From an uncultured Sphingomonadaceae bacterium (GTDB lineage: Bacteria > Pseudomonadota > Alphaproteobacteria > Sphingomonadales > Sphingomonadaceae): 64,000 bases of DNA. The position numbers and the translations under genes were made by a program. This document shows positions 54,952 to 64,000 of this stretch, one piece after another. The notes below the pieces were generated by a model. The model ran no database searches. It had not been told where the DNA came from and saw only the letters and a program-made list of their open reading frames with translations. The stretch is taken from assembly GCA_947497315.1 (NCBI GenBank), contig CANMFX010000001.1, positions 1,178,001 through 1,242,000 of the forward strand, read 5' to 3'. Within the stretch, counting starts at the first letter, position 1; each line of letters starts with the position of its first letter.

Positions 54952-55649
54952 GTTACACGCTGATCACCGCAAACCGCAATTATTCAAGCTGGTCTCTGCG
55001 CCCGTGGATATTGATGAAGGCGCTGGATATCCAGTTCAAAGACGACATTATCTATTTTGAACCGGATAATTACGAGCGTTTTCGGGCCTTTGCGCCCAAT
55101 GCGCAAGTTCCCTGCTTAAAACACAAGGGCCTGAAGGAGGATGATCGTACGATTTGGGACTCGCTGGCGATCATGGAATATCTTGCCGAACGGCATGAAG
55201 GTGTCTGGCCCGCGGACGAGCAAGCCCGGACATGGGCACGTTGTGCGACGGCAGAAATGCATGGCGGTTTCGCACCGCTGCGCAATATTTGTCCGATGAA
55301 TGTCGGTGTACGGGCCAGGTTACATGATGTTGATGCGCCGCTGCAGCGTAATTTGGATCGAATTGGCGAGCTGTTTGCAGAAGGTCTGGATAGCTTTGGT
55401 GGACCATGGCTGGCCGGGGATAGTTTTTCTGCTGTTGATGCTTTTTATGCGCCAGTTGCCTATCGTGTGCGGACTTATGACCTTGATATTGGGGCAAAAG
55501 GCCGGGCATGGGTGGATCACATTATAGCTTATCCTGCGATGGAGGTCTGGGAGACCGAGGCCCTTGCTGAATCACAACGCGAAATTCAGCATGAAGAGGA
55601 AATCGCGGCAGTGGCTACGGTGACCGAAGATTTCCGGGTGCCTGTTTGA
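54948..55649 (+). CDS. Glutathione S-transferase
   Basis: A 233-residue GST: an N-terminal thioredoxin-like domain (L-I-T-A-N-R-N-Y-S-S-W-S-L-R-P, with Ser near the active site; A-Q-V-P-C-L-K; I-W-D-S-L-A-I-M-E-Y-L-A) and a helical C-domain with W-L-A-G-D-S-F-S-A-V-D-A. It is read in one operon with the dehydrogenase and epimerase genes (4-base overlap). Confidence 0.9.
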   Translation: MSYTLITANRNYSSWSLRPWILMKALDIQFKDDIIYFEPDNYERFRAFAPNAQVPCLKHKGLKEDDRTIWDSLAIMEYLAERHEGVWPADEQARTWARCATAEMHGGFAPLRNICPMNVGVRARLHDVDAPLQRNLDRIGELFAEGLDSFGGPWLAGDSFSAVDAFYAPVAYRVRTYDLDIGAKGRAWVDHIIAYPAMEVWETEALAESQREIQHEEEIAAVATVTEDFRVPV

Positions 55650-55772
55650 TCTGAAACGGATGTAAAGAGCGGCGCTTCGCTTGACGGTGGCAGGTCAATA
55701 GGCCATGGCCGCGCCTGACGATGTTGCGTTGCAGCATTTTAATCTGACATTTCAATCGGTGGGGACCGAATC

Positions 55773-57260
55773 ATGGCAATACACAGCGATTTTAAGCGTG
55801 ACTGGCTATCCAATCCGAAAACCGAGTTTTTGGCCGGTCTGGTGGTGGCTCTTGCCTTGATCCCGGAAGCTATTGGTTTTGCCATTATCGCGGGTGTTGA
55901 TCCGCGTGTTGGTCTCTATGCCAGTTTCTCTATCGCCGTAATTATCTCGATGATCGGCGGTCGGCCGGGGATGATTAGCGCTGCGACAGCGGCAGTGGCG
56001 GTGTTGGTCGTACCGTTGGTGCGCGATCATGGGGTTGAATATCTGTTCGCTGCAACCATCTTGATGGGTATTTTCCAGGCCATCGCGGCGTTGCTGCGGC
56101 TGGATCTGTTGATGCGTTTTGTCTCGCGATCGGTGATTACCGGCTTTGTCAACGCGCTCGCAATTCTGATCTTCATGGCACAATTGCCGCAACTGACTGG
56201 TGAAGCGTTTACATGGCAGACCTATGCGATGGTCGCTGCAGGTCTTGCCATCATCTACGGTTTGCCCAAACTGACCAGTTGGGTGCCTTCTCCATTGGCG
56301 GCAATCATCGTACTGGCAGCGGTCAGCATATATTTCAAAGTGGATGTCTCAACCGTAGGCGACATGGGTGAGCTGCCCGATAGCCTGCCGTGGATCCACA
56401 TTCCGCAAATCCCGATAACCTGGGAAACACTGCAAATTATTGCGCCTTATTCGCTGGCGATGGCGGCGGTTGGCCTGCTGGAATCATTACTCACTGCATC
56501 AATTGTCGATGACATGACCGAGACACGCAGTGACAAAAAACGTGAAACCTATGGTCAGGGTATTGCCAATTTCGTGACCGGCTGGATTGGCGGCATGGGC
56601 GGCTGTGCGATGATTGGTCAGTCTGTCATCAACATTAAATCAGGCGGTCGGCGGCGGCTTTCGACCTTTGTTGCCGGTGTGATGCTGTTGGTTCTTATTG
56701 TTGGCCTTGGACCCCTGGTCGCGCAAATCCCGATGCCAGCGCTCGTTGCGGTAATGATCTTTGTTTCGATTAGTACCTTTCGCTGGAAAAGCTTTACCGA
56801 AATCACCCATCATCCATGGCCATCAAATTTTGTTATGATTGCGACCGTCGTGATGGTTGTTGCGACCCATGACCTGTCTATCGGCGTGCTGACCGGTGTC
56901 TTGCTCTCCGGTATTTTCTTCGCCTGGAAAGTCCGTCAGCTTGTTACCATTCAGGATTTCGTTGAAGTCACAACGCACCGCTATGTTTTTGGCGGCCAGA
57001 TATTCTTCGGCTCCGTTGATATGCTTTATGAAGCGATGGAGTTTAACGAAGAAGGCATTGATACTGTGATTATCGATGTTCATGATGCGCATTTCTGGGA
57101 TATCTCAGCGACCGGCATGCTCGACAAAATTGTCGAGCGACTGCAGAACGAAGGCAAGACGGTCGAACTGATCGGTCTGAATGAAGCCAGCGCGACATTG
57201 GTCGAGAAATATAGCGACAATGACCGGCCGTTTGAAAGCCTGGGTGTCGTCGGGCATTAA
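55773..57260 (+). CDS. SulP-family anion transporter with STAS domain
   Basis: A 495-residue protein. Ten or more hydrophobic helices (to about residue 385) carry the SulP features [15 protein letters not shown] (about 22-36) and [13 protein letters not shown]. The C-terminal cytosolic STAS domain (about 395-490) has [12 protein letters not shown]. Related proteins carry sulfate, bicarbonate or other anions; this short form may suit bicarbonate or sulfate. It has GGGGA before the ATG and its own 123-base upstream gap. Confidence 0.88.
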   Translation: MAIHSDFKRDWLSNPKTEFLAGLVVALALIPEAIGFAIIAGVDPRVGLYASFSIAVIISMIGGRPGMISAATAAVAVLVVPLVRDHGVEYLFAATILMGIFQAIAALLRLDLLMRFVSRSVITGFVNALAILIFMAQLPQLTGEAFTWQTYAMVAAGLAIIYGLPKLTSWVPSPLAAIIVLAAVSIYFKVDVSTVGDMGELPDSLPWIHIPQIPITWETLQIIAPYSLAMAAVGLLESLLTASIVDDMTETRSDKKRETYGQGIANFVTGWIGGMGGCAMIGQSVINIKSGGRRRLSTFVAGVMLLVLIVGLGPLVAQIPMPALVAVMIFVSISTFRWKSFTEITHHPWPSNFVMIATVVMVVATHDLSIGVLTGVLLSGIFFAWKVRQLVTIQDFVEVTTHRYVFGGQIFFGSVDMLYEAMEFNEEGIDTVIIDVHDAHFWDISATGMLDKIVERLQNEGKTVELIGLNEASATLVEKYSDNDRPFESLGVVGH

Positions 57261-57319
57261 AAATTCCGCGACCAAGGCCCGTTGATAGTCCTGCAGCAGA
57301 TTATTCTATCAATTTACAG

Positions 57320-57360
57320 CCACCTATATTAAGTAGCATATTGAAACTTAATATAGGTGG
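57320..57360 (+). promoter_or_regulatory. Perfect 14-bp hairpin that contains the ribosome-binding site
   Basis: CCACCTATATTAAG (57320-57333) and CTTAATATAGGTGG (57347-57360) are exact inverted repeats with a 13-base loop. The right arm holds AGGTGG, 6 bases before the ATG at 57367, so the folded mRNA would hide the ribosome site. The same palindrome could instead be an operator. It is the only evident control element in the 106-base gap. Confidence 0.7.
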
Positions 57361-57366
57361 TATTTT

Positions 57367-58317
57367 ATGAATTGGTTTGTGCGTTTCGCCATTCTCGCTC
57401 TTGTCATCGCAGCGGGATCTTGGTGGTTATTGTTGGACGGAAATGCTCCCAAGACGGCTGAAAATAGCTTTGAGATTGCTGAATATCGGCAATTGACCAA
57501 GGCAGGTTCCGGTGACTTGCCCAAGGAGATCAGGATCGAAAGGGTTGGGAGCGATGTCGCACCTGGCTTTGCCGCGGAAGCTGGTAACTTCGCTGCCGAT
57601 TATGCGACAACATATACGTCATTTCAGATTGTCTGGCCGGACCGCACCGTTGTGATAGGCGGTGCGATTGATGAGGAAACGTCAGTTGAAATGGAACAGT
57701 CTGCAGATGATCGTCAATTTGACGATGCGGCTTATGGGCGAGTGAAAACCGCCATGATGAGCGCCGAAAAAATTCTGATTACGCATGAACATCTCGACCA
57801 TGTCATGGCAGTGGCTCGGCATCCTGAGCCAGCCCAGCTGGCACCGCGCCTGCATTTGAATGCGGCGCAGCTTGCTGGTTTGCCACAATTTGCAAAAGGC
57901 GGAAAACTGCCTTCGGAAATTGCGGGCATAACGACACAGGATTTTGAAAAGGCAACATTGATCGCGCCCGGTCTTGTTCTTATTCCCACACCGGGTCACA
58001 CCGCAGGCAGCCGCTCTTTTTTCATCACGCTGGAAAATGGCACGGAATATCTTTTAATTGGCGATATCGTCTGGAAAATGTCCAATATCGAAAATCTCAA
58101 AACCCGTCCGCGGCTTTTGCAATATATATTATTCGACCCCAAGGAAGACCGAAGCCGCGTGCTGGAGCAGGTTCGAGCGCTCCATGATTTGCAGAAATCG
58201 AACCCTGAGCTAATCATTTTGCCAAGCCATGATAAAATCTATCTGGACTCGCTGGTGAAAGCTGGCACATTGCGGGCGAAGTTCGATTTAGAACCCCCTC
58301 AAGCCAGCTCACAATAG
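57367..58317 (+). CDS. MBL-fold metallo-hydrolase, membrane-anchored
   Basis: A 316-residue protein with an N-terminal helix (about 3-22) that anchors or exports it. The metal motif is T-H-E-H-L-D-H (about 138-144), the next ligand is in P-G-H-T-A-G-S (about 209-215), and the last His is in L-P-S-H-D-K. The substrate is unknown; relatives include lactonases and glyoxalase II. Expression may depend on the hairpin directly upstream. A GST gene follows 9 bases on. Confidence 0.85.
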   Translation: MNWFVRFAILALVIAAGSWWLLLDGNAPKTAENSFEIAEYRQLTKAGSGDLPKEIRIERVGSDVAPGFAAEAGNFAADYATTYTSFQIVWPDRTVVIGGAIDEETSVEMEQSADDRQFDDAAYGRVKTAMMSAEKILITHEHLDHVMAVARHPEPAQLAPRLHLNAAQLAGLPQFAKGGKLPSEIAGITTQDFEKATLIAPGLVLIPTPGHTAGSRSFFITLENGTEYLLIGDIVWKMSNIENLKTRPRLLQYILFDPKEDRSRVLEQVRALHDLQKSNPELIILPSHDKIYLDSLVKAGTLRAKFDLEPPQASSQ

Positions 58318-58326
58318 GAGCCTATC

Positions 58327-58959
58327 ATGATCACACTGCACCATCTGGAATATAGCCGCTCTACCCGGATTATCTGGTTACTGGAAGAACTGGGTGTTGA
58401 GTATGAAATGGTGCGGCATCAACGCCATCCCGAAACCATGCGTGCGCAAGCTGATCTGGCCGCTATCCATCCGTTGGCCAAGGCGCCGACGGCAATTATT
58501 GACGGTCACCTGATGATGGAGTCGGGAGCTATAATTGAATATATCCTGGAGCAATATGGCGATGGCAAGCTGGCTCCGGGACCGGGTTCCAAAGACCGGG
58601 CCGAATATCTCGAATGGCTCCATTTCGCCGAAGGCACATTGGCCAACCCTGTCATCGTGCAAATGCTCGCACCGCGTTTCGGCGGACTGGGTGAAGGCTA
58701 TGCACCTTTCGTCGAGGGCGAGGTGGTCAAGCTGCTCGACTATGTGGAGCACCATATCGACAATCGTGAATTTCTGGTCGGCGAGAGTTTTACCGGCGCT
58801 GATATCAATATCATGTATGTTGTTGAGCTCGCCATGGCGGCGGGTATGCTCGCCAATCGTCCGGCAACGATGGACTATGGCAAGCGGATGATGGCACGGG
58901 CAGGCTATAAAAAGGCGATTGAACTGGGCGGGCCGGTTGTACCCACGCTTGCCGGTTAG
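58327..58959 (+). CDS. Glutathione S-transferase
   Basis: A 210-residue GST. The thioredoxin domain has L-H-H-L-E-Y-S-R-S-T-R (active-site Ser near residue 10), K-A-P-T-A-I-I-D and M-E-S-G-A-I-I-E-Y-I-L (about 65-75). The helical domain has F-T-G-A-D-I-N-I-M-Y. It probably shares a transcript with the MBL hydrolase gene before it. Its TAG overlaps the GTG of the next gene. Confidence 0.9.
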   Translation: MITLHHLEYSRSTRIIWLLEELGVEYEMVRHQRHPETMRAQADLAAIHPLAKAPTAIIDGHLMMESGAIIEYILEQYGDGKLAPGPGSKDRAEYLEWLHFAEGTLANPVIVQMLAPRFGGLGEGYAPFVEGEVVKLLDYVEHHIDNREFLVGESFTGADINIMYVVELAMAAGMLANRPATMDYGKRMMARAGYKKAIELGGPVVPTLAG

Positions 58960-59861
58960 TGGCTGCTGTTGGCCAGTCGTCGGACCATGTCGGCGGGCGC
59001 GTTCTAACCGCTCTTTTGTTGATACTCACGCTTTGTGCCTTTGCCGGTAACAGTCTGCTAAATCGCGCGGCACTTGCCGACAATACCATAGACTGGGCGA
59101 GCTTTACTGCTATCCGCCTTGTATCCGGTGCGATCCTGTTGGGGCTGCTATTTGGCTTTCGTCACCGCAGTGCGGTGTTGCCGCGCCGCGATACGCTTGT
59201 GCCGGCGGTGGCACTCTTTGTTTATGCGGTCAGTTTCTCCTTTGCCTATGTGTCACTGGATGCGGCGATTGGCGCATTGATCCTGTTTCCAGCTGGGCAA
59301 TTGAGCCTGCAGATAATTGGCATGTTTCGCGGTATCTATCCGACAACCATTCAATGGGCAGGGCTTTTGCTGGCTATCGCCGGGTTGGCCGTCTTTCTGG
59401 CCCCGGGCGATACAGCGCCGCCACTGGTCGGCGGATTGATCATGGCGCTCGCCGGAGTTTCCTGGGGTTTCTATAGTTGGGCCGGGAAAGGCGCGGCGCG
59501 GCCAGCACTCGCAACAGCTCGGAATTTTGTCGGCGCGGCGGTGCTGTGCTTGCTGCTCGTTCCCTTGCTCGGCAGCGGTGAACAGGTCCAGCCTACCGGC
59601 ATCATATTGGCGATAATCTCGGGCACTATAACATCGGGGCTGGGCTATATCACCTGGTATGCCGTCCTGCCAAGATTGTCTGTCAGCACGGCCGCCGCCT
59701 CTCAGCTTTCGGTGCCGGCCATTGCCGCGCTGGGCGGAGTGCTTTTGCTTGGTGAAACGCTGACCACGCGGTTTTTTATCGGCAGCGCGATGATCTTTGC
59801 CGGGATTGGTTTGACGATGTTCAAATGGAACGGGTTCAGGCAGCGCCAGCGGAGTCTCTGA
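58959..59861 (+). CDS. DMT-superfamily (EamA) transporter
   Basis: A 300-residue protein with about ten hydrophobic helices in two EamA halves (about 10-140 and 150-290): N-S-L-L-N-R-A-A-L, A-I-R-L-V-S-G-A and the mirrored second half with G-F-Y-S-W-A-G-K-G. It exports metabolites or amino acids in known relatives. GTG 58959 overlaps the GST stop and has no good ribosome site. The 3' end overlaps the convergent crtZ gene by 26 bases. Confidence 0.87.
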   Translation: MAAVGQSSDHVGGRVLTALLLILTLCAFAGNSLLNRAALADNTIDWASFTAIRLVSGAILLGLLFGFRHRSAVLPRRDTLVPAVALFVYAVSFSFAYVSLDAAIGALILFPAGQLSLQIIGMFRGIYPTTIQWAGLLLAIAGLAVFLAPGDTAPPLVGGLIMALAGVSWGFYSWAGKGAARPALATARNFVGAAVLCLLLVPLLGSGEQVQPTGIILAIISGTITSGLGYITWYAVLPRLSVSTAAASQLSVPAIAALGGVLLLGETLTTRFFIGSAMIFAGIGLTMFKWNGFRQRQRSL

Positions 59862-60357
59862 CCACCGCTTTTCCAGTCTCGCGTTGTACCTTTAACTCCG
59901 CCTTCAACTTGGCGGGATCACGCGCAAACACAAAACCAAAGCTCACGCCGCCTTCCTTGCCAATGGTTGCGTGATGCAGCTTATGGGCTTGCACGAGCCG
60001 CTTGGCATAACCGCTTTTGGGTACATATTTAAAATAGCGCTGATGCACCAGACCATCGTGGATCAGGGTGTAGATGATACCATAAAGCAATATTCCCAGC
60101 CCTATCCAGGTGCCGGGTTCCCACGCGGAGCTTCCCATGATCATCGGACTGCCGACGACAAACATCGAAATGCTCATCACCGCGCCGACAATGCCATAAA
60201 GGTCGTTTTTCTCCAGCGCGCTATCATGGGGTTCGTGATGGTCACGGTGCCAGTTCCAGCCGAAACCATGCATGATATATTTATGCGCGCCCCATGCGAC
60301 AAATTCCATCGCCACGACGGAGGCGAGGACAATAGCCATGATTGCAAAAATGCTCAT
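59836..60357 (-). CDS. crtZ: Beta-carotene hydroxylase
   Basis: A 173-residue membrane di-iron enzyme with the full His-box set: H-K-Y-I-M-H (about 25-30), H-R-D-H-H (about 37-41), H-D-G-L-V-H (about 99-104), and H-K-L-H-H (about 125-129). It adds 3-hydroxyl groups to the carotene ring, giving zeaxanthin. That implies a carotenoid-making (yellow or orange) organism, though no other crt gene is in this window. Confidence 0.93.
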   Translation of the reverse strand: MSIFAIMAIVLASVVAMEFVAWGAHKYIMHGFGWNWHRDHHEPHDSALEKNDLYGIVGAVMSISMFVVGSPMIMGSSAWEPGTWIGLGILLYGIIYTLIHDGLVHQRYFKYVPKSGYAKRLVQAHKLHHATIGKEGGVSFGFVFARDPAKLKAELKVQRETGKAVVRDSAGAA

Positions 60358-60470
60358 CTGTCGAAGATACGCCTTTCTGATCGGCTTTTGAAGTCACTTC
60401 TGACTTGCGCAGACAATTGATCTGGGTAAACGAAGCACCATATTGGAACAGAGGATGGTATAACCCCCAG

Positions 60471-61901
60471 ATGACCGAAGCAAAAACCCTGTACGAAAAA
60501 ATTTGGGATGCACATGTCGTGGACCAGCGCGATGATGGAACGGCGCTGATATATATTGATCGCCATCTGGTCCATGAAGTGACGAGCCCGCAGGCTTTTG
60601 AGGGGTTGCGGAAGGCGGGACGCAAGGTCCGCCGGCCAGACTTGACGCTGGCTGTTCCCGATCATAATCTGCCAACCACAGCGCGTATTGATGCCGATGG
60701 CAACAAGATACCCATTGCCGATCCGCAAAGCGCCGCGCAGCTTGAGGCATTGGAAGCCAATGCGCCAGCCTTTGGCATCAAATATATCGGCGCCAGCGAC
60801 AGGGAGCAGGGCATCGTCCATGTGATCGGCCCTGAGCAGGGTTTTACACTGCCTGGCACGACGTTGGTTTGCGGTGACAGCCACACGGCGGCTCACGGTG
60901 CGCTTGGTGCGCTCGCATTTGGCATCGGAACCAGCGAAGTCGAGCATGTCCTCGCAACCCAGACTTTGCAGTTATCCCGTTCCAAATCGATGGAAATCCG
61001 GGTCGAGGGACTGCTTGGGCCCGGTATCAGTCCAAAAGATCTGATTTTGCACATCATTGGCGTGATTGGCGCGGCGGGCGGAACCGGTCATGTCATCGAA
61101 TATCGCGGCGAAGTTTTCGAGCAAATGTCGATTGAAGGCCGACTGACCGTGTCCAATATGTCGATCGAGGCAGGCGCACGCGCTGGACTAATCGCCCCGG
61201 ATGACAAGACTTTTGCTTATTTGAAAGGTCGCCCGATGGCTCCCAAAGGTGCTGACTGGGATGCCGCCGTCGCCTATTGGAAGACGCTGCGGTCCGATGA
61301 CGACGCACGGTTTGACAAAAGCGTTACGATTAACGCTGCCGATGTCGCGCCGACCGTTACCTGGGGGACCAGTCCCGAAGATGTAATCCCGGTGACCGGT
61401 CATGTCCCAGCCCCGGAGAGCTTCACCGATCCGTCGAAACAGGATGCAGCACGCAAGTCGCTGGACTATATGGGTCTGGCTTCCGGGCAGGCCCTTAGTG
61501 ATGTGGCGGTTGAAAATATCTTCATCGGTAGCTGCACCAACAGCCGGATTGAGGATTTGCGTGCCGCCGCCAAAATACTGGACGGGCGCAAGAAAGCAGA
61601 AGGCGTGAAATGGGCGATTGTTGTTCCCGGATCGGGTCTCGTCAAAGCGCAGGCGGAAGCCGAAGGGCTGGACAAGATTTTCACCGCTTCCGGTTTTGAA
61701 TGGCGCGAGCCGGGCTGCTCGGCCTGTCTGGGCATGAACCCTGACAAAGTGCCTGCTGGTGAACGCTGCGCCTCGACGTCCAATCGCAATTTCGTTGGCC
61801 GTCAGGGGCCGGGTGCCAGAACCCATCTCATGTCCCCTGCGATGGCCGCTGCTGCAGCGGTTACCGGGAAGCTTACTGATGTTCGTGAACTGATAGGATA
61901 A
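60471..61901 (+). CDS. leuC: 3-isopropylmalate dehydratase large subunit
   Basis: The protein is 476 residues from ATG 60471, giving the standard K-T-L-Y-E-K-I-W-D start. The Fe-S ligands are in G-S-C-T-N-S-R (about 347) and C-S-A-C-L-G (about 407-412). [11 protein letters not shown] and F-G-I-G-T-S-E-V-E are also present. With LeuD it isomerises 2- to 3-isopropylmalate in leucine synthesis. A small membrane protein gene lies between leuC and leuD. Confidence 0.97.
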   Translation: MTEAKTLYEKIWDAHVVDQRDDGTALIYIDRHLVHEVTSPQAFEGLRKAGRKVRRPDLTLAVPDHNLPTTARIDADGNKIPIADPQSAAQLEALEANAPAFGIKYIGASDREQGIVHVIGPEQGFTLPGTTLVCGDSHTAAHGALGALAFGIGTSEVEHVLATQTLQLSRSKSMEIRVEGLLGPGISPKDLILHIIGVIGAAGGTGHVIEYRGEVFEQMSIEGRLTVSNMSIEAGARAGLIAPDDKTFAYLKGRPMAPKGADWDAAVAYWKTLRSDDDARFDKSVTINAADVAPTVTWGTSPEDVIPVTGHVPAPESFTDPSKQDAARKSLDYMGLASGQALSDVAVENIFIGSCTNSRIEDLRAAAKILDGRKKAEGVKWAIVVPGSGLVKAQAEAEGLDKIFTASGFEWREPGCSACLGMNPDKVPAGERCASTSNRNFVGRQGPGARTHLMSPAMAAAAAVTGKLTDVRELIG

Positions 61902-61911
61902 GGTCTTAGAT

Positions 61912-62148
61912 ATGGCAGACGACAAGAAAAAGCCTGAAGATGACGGCAATGAAGAAAAGAAGAGCAAATGGACCACGGGCGCAAAAGTGGGGGCTGCAGT
62001 CGGTTCGGCGGCTGTAGCTGCGGCTCTGATATATGCGGGCCGGCATAAGATGCGCAAACTGGACGAGTTTAAGGCCGACAAGCCGAAACCGGGCACACGT
62101 TATGAGAACGAACCCGTCGATGATGCAGATGAAACGGGTGAAGAATGA
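61912..62148 (+). CDS. Small single-helix protein between leuC and leuD
   Basis: A 78-residue protein: a highly charged head (D-D-K-K-K-P-E-D-D), one Ala-rich helix ([16 protein letters not shown], about 27-42), and an acidic tail. It lies 10 bases after leuC, and its stop overlaps the leuD ATG. No family is recognised. Its place inside a leucine operon is probably lineage-typical rather than functional (inference). Confidence 0.75.
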   Translation: MADDKKKPEDDGNEEKKSKWTTGAKVGAAVGSAAVAAALIYAGRHKMRKLDEFKADKPKPGTRYENEPVDDADETGEE

Positions 62149-62738
62149 AGCCCGTTCGCAAAGTTGAAGGTCGCGCCATTCCCTTTGGCCGGAAAAATGT
62201 CGACACCGATGTCATCATTTCCGCGAAATGGTTGAAAACCATATCGCGTGACGGATTGGGTGAAGGCGCGTTTGAATCGGTTCGCGCGCAAGAAGGGAAT
62301 GTTTTTGACGATCCGGAATATGCCGGGGCGCCGATCCTGATCGCTGGCGATAATTTTGGCTGTGGATCGAGCCGCGAACATGCCGCTTGGGCACTTGATG
62401 ACATGGGCGTAAGGGCGATTATTGCGCCGAGTTTTTCCGATATTTTCTCCAGCAACGCCTTCAAGAACGGCCTGCTGGCAATCCCGTTACCGCAAGCAGC
62501 AATTGACCGTTTGATGGAAGTCGCCAAAACCGATCCCATTGCTGTCGACATGGAAAGCATGAGTGTAACCACACCCTTTCAGGATCGCTTCACATTCGAG
62601 ATGGATCCTTTCCGGCAGCAATGCCTGATGGACGGGCTTGATGAAATAGACCTGACAATGGCAAAATCCGATGCCATAGAAGCGCATGAAACGCGTGTCG
62701 ATTCTGCACAATCCTGGCACAAGCCGGTGATGGCATAG
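62145..62738 (+). CDS. leuD: 3-isopropylmalate dehydratase small subunit
   Basis: A 197-residue Leu[14 protein letters not shown] at the start (about 9-21), [13 protein letters not shown] (about 67-79), and [13 protein letters not shown]. It forms the substrate-side lid of the LeuCD complex. ATG overlaps the previous stop (ATGA). Confidence 0.97.
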   Translation: MKPVRKVEGRAIPFGRKNVDTDVIISAKWLKTISRDGLGEGAFESVRAQEGNVFDDPEYAGAPILIAGDNFGCGSSREHAAWALDDMGVRAIIAPSFSDIFSSNAFKNGLLAIPLPQAAIDRLMEVAKTDPIAVDMESMSVTTPFQDRFTFEMDPFRQQCLMDGLDEIDLTMAKSDAIEAHETRVDSAQSWHKPVMA

Positions 62739-62774
62739 GGCACCTAAAATAGATTCGGGAAAGAGGAAAATAGT

Positions 62775-63776
62775 ATGAAAGCATTAATGTCCACAAAAGT
62801 TGGTGGTCCGGAAAGCCTGGAAATGTTGGATGTCGATGATCCAAGCGCTGGCAAGGGTCAGGTGGTTATTGATGTAAAGGCTTGCTCTATCAACTATCCC
62901 GATGTCCTGATCATTCAGGATATGTATCAGTTTAAACCGCCCCGCCCCTTCGCGCCTGGCGGAGAAGTATCCGGCATCATTTCCGAAGTCGGTGAGGGCG
63001 TGACTGGTCTGAAAGTGGGCGACAGGGTCGCGTCAACCACCGGTCATGGCGGTCTGGTAGAGAAAGTCGCTGTCGATCATAACAGCGTGTTCAAAATTCC
63101 GGATACCGTCAGTTTCGAAGACGCGTCGGCGCTTATCCTTACCTACGGCACATCTATTCACGCACTTGTCGATCGCGGTCACATCAAGGAAGGCGATACG
63201 CTTTTGGTATTGGGTGCCTCCGGCGGGGTAGGCATTGCGGCCGTTGAACTGGGCAAAGCTTTTGGCGCGCGCGTGGTTGCGGCGGTTTCTTCTGAAGAAA
63301 AGGCAGCCTTTGCCAAAGAGGCAGGCGCTGATGAAACGGTAATTTACGAGCGGGCACCTTTTGACAAGGACCAGTCGAAAGCACTGGCAGCGCAGTTCAA
63401 GGCAGCGGTTGGCCCCAATGGTGCGGATGTCATTTATGATGCGGTTGGCGGCGATTATAGCGAACCGGCTGTCCGGTCCATCGCCTGGGAAGGCCGGTTC
63501 CTGGTGGTCGGCTTCCCTGCTGGCATCGCCAAATTGCCGCTTAATCTGACTTTGCTCAAATCCTGCGATGTGTGCGGTGTGTTCTGGGGTGCTTATGCGA
63601 TGCGTGACCCGGCCGGTAACCGGTCTCATATCAATCGCCTGTTCAAGCTTTGGGGACAGGGGATGATTCAACCGCGTGTTTCGGAAGTTTTTGACTTTGC
63701 CGATGCCGGCAAAGCGATCAAAAAAATGGCCGATCGCGGCGCAATTGGTAAGCTGGTTGTGAAAGTTTCGGACTGA
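62775..63776 (+). CDS. NADPH:quinone oxidoreductase family protein (MDR)
   Basis: A 333-residue medium-chain reductase without the structural zinc Cys set. G-G-E-V-S-G-I-I-S-E-V-G (about 57-68) lies in the GroES-like part, and the cofactor motif G-A-S-G-G-V-G-I-A-A-V (about 148-158) in the Rossmann part. It fits the QOR/YhdH-like group that reduces quinones or enoyl substrates. GAGGAAA precedes the ATG. Confidence 0.9.
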   Translation: MKALMSTKVGGPESLEMLDVDDPSAGKGQVVIDVKACSINYPDVLIIQDMYQFKPPRPFAPGGEVSGIISEVGEGVTGLKVGDRVASTTGHGGLVEKVAVDHNSVFKIPDTVSFEDASALILTYGTSIHALVDRGHIKEGDTLLVLGASGGVGIAAVELGKAFGARVVAAVSSEEKAAFAKEAGADETVIYERAPFDKDQSKALAAQFKAAVGPNGADVIYDAVGGDYSEPAVRSIAWEGRFLVVGFPAGIAKLPLNLTLLKSCDVCGVFWGAYAMRDPAGNRSHINRLFKLWGQGMIQPRVSEVFDFADAGKAIKKMADRGAIGKLVVKVSD

Positions 63777-63863
63777 ACGACCCGGGCCTCTTGTCGCTGA
63801 TGCGGCCAGTGCCTATTTTATCTAGAATGATCCAGAGATGGATAATGCCAGTAAGGGAAGATT

Positions 63864-64000
63864 ATGACCGGTTTTGATGATCGTGAAAAAGCATTTGAGA
63901 CGAAGTTCGCGCGCGATGAGGAAGCACAATTCAAGATCACAGCCCGGCGCAACCGGTTGCTTGGCGAATGGGCTGCGGAGAAAATGAATCTGACGGCAGA
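63864..64000 (+). CDS. DUF1476 protein (ATP synthase zeta/inhibitor subunit type), 5' part
   Basis: The frame begins M-T-G-F-D-D-R-E-K-A-F-E and continues F-A-R-D-E-E-A-Q-F-K-I, the conserved start of alphaproteobacterial DUF1476, known in Paracoccus as the zeta inhibitor of F1-ATPase. AAGGGA lies 7 bases before the ATG. The gene runs off the end of the window after 45 full codons. Confidence 0.9.
   Translation, partial: MTGFDDREKAFETKFARDEEAQFKITARRNRLLGEWAAEKMNLTA

Overview
The window is chromosomal DNA of an alphaproteobacterium, most likely of the order Sphingomonadales (a Sphingorhabdus/Parasphingorhabdus/Sphingopyxis-like marine lineage). This is inferred from gene content and protein style: leuC-leuD with a small membrane protein between them, a carotenoid hydroxylase (CrtZ), isovaleryl-CoA dehydrogenase, a DUF1476 ATP-synthase zeta subunit, many glutathione-linked enzymes, and no rRNA or tRNA genes in view. 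I could not run a search, so the genus is a guess.

Layout. 1-4.5 kb: end of a short-chain dehydrogenase, a palindromic repeat, a nucleoside transporter, a CDP-alcohol phosphatidyltransferase, and a fusion of a TVP38-type membrane domain with a mercuric-reductase-like flavoprotein. 4.8-10.8 kb: the most interesting block. It is a four-gene operon of secreted proteins (an Asn-rich protein, two proteins with an LRGG motif behind a signal peptide, and a signal-peptide-bearing C39 cysteine peptidase). It converges on a coiled-coil/beta-barrel outer-membrane protein, followed by Crp/Fnr and LuxR-type regulators. The parts match the logic of the Pseudomonas Fap functional-amyloid system (FapB/C, FapD, FapF), but with a different layout and with extra double-glycine candidate substrates. 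10.9-17.7 kb: LacZ, a beta-lactamase-fold hydrolase, an Lrp/AsnC regulator divergent from an indoleamine 2,3-dioxygenase-like gene, and an NRDE protein.

17.9-31.4 kb: metabolic genes (FadH-like dienoyl-CoA reductase, S9 peptidase with DUF2339, PabB-PabC fusion, O-acetylhomoserine sulfhydrylase, aspartate aminotransferase, secreted MsrA), a low-G+C membrane gene and a 244-bp GC-rich element with inverted ends. 31.6-34.6 kb: thrS, a DUF305 lipoprotein and infC, the last apparently starting at ATA as part of IF-3 autocontrol. 34.7-36.0 kb: an XRE-controlled membrane-protein operon preceded by a cluster of TGACAT operator-like hexamers and a 32-codon coupled ORF.

36-64 kb: housekeeping and stress genes: two alpha/beta hydrolases, a TPR protein, lipoproteins, a saccharopine-dehydrogenase-like/DUF4166 protein with a DCC partner, a LysR regulator, the glyoxalase pair gloA and gloB, a 7TM diguanylate cyclase, an acyl-CoA ligase, gamma-glutamyltransferase, pyrD, acyl-CoA dehydrogenase, two glutathione transferases, a SulP transporter, an MBL hydrolase whose ribosome-binding site lies in a perfect hairpin, crtZ, leuC/leuD, a quinone oxidoreductase and the start of a DUF1476 gene.
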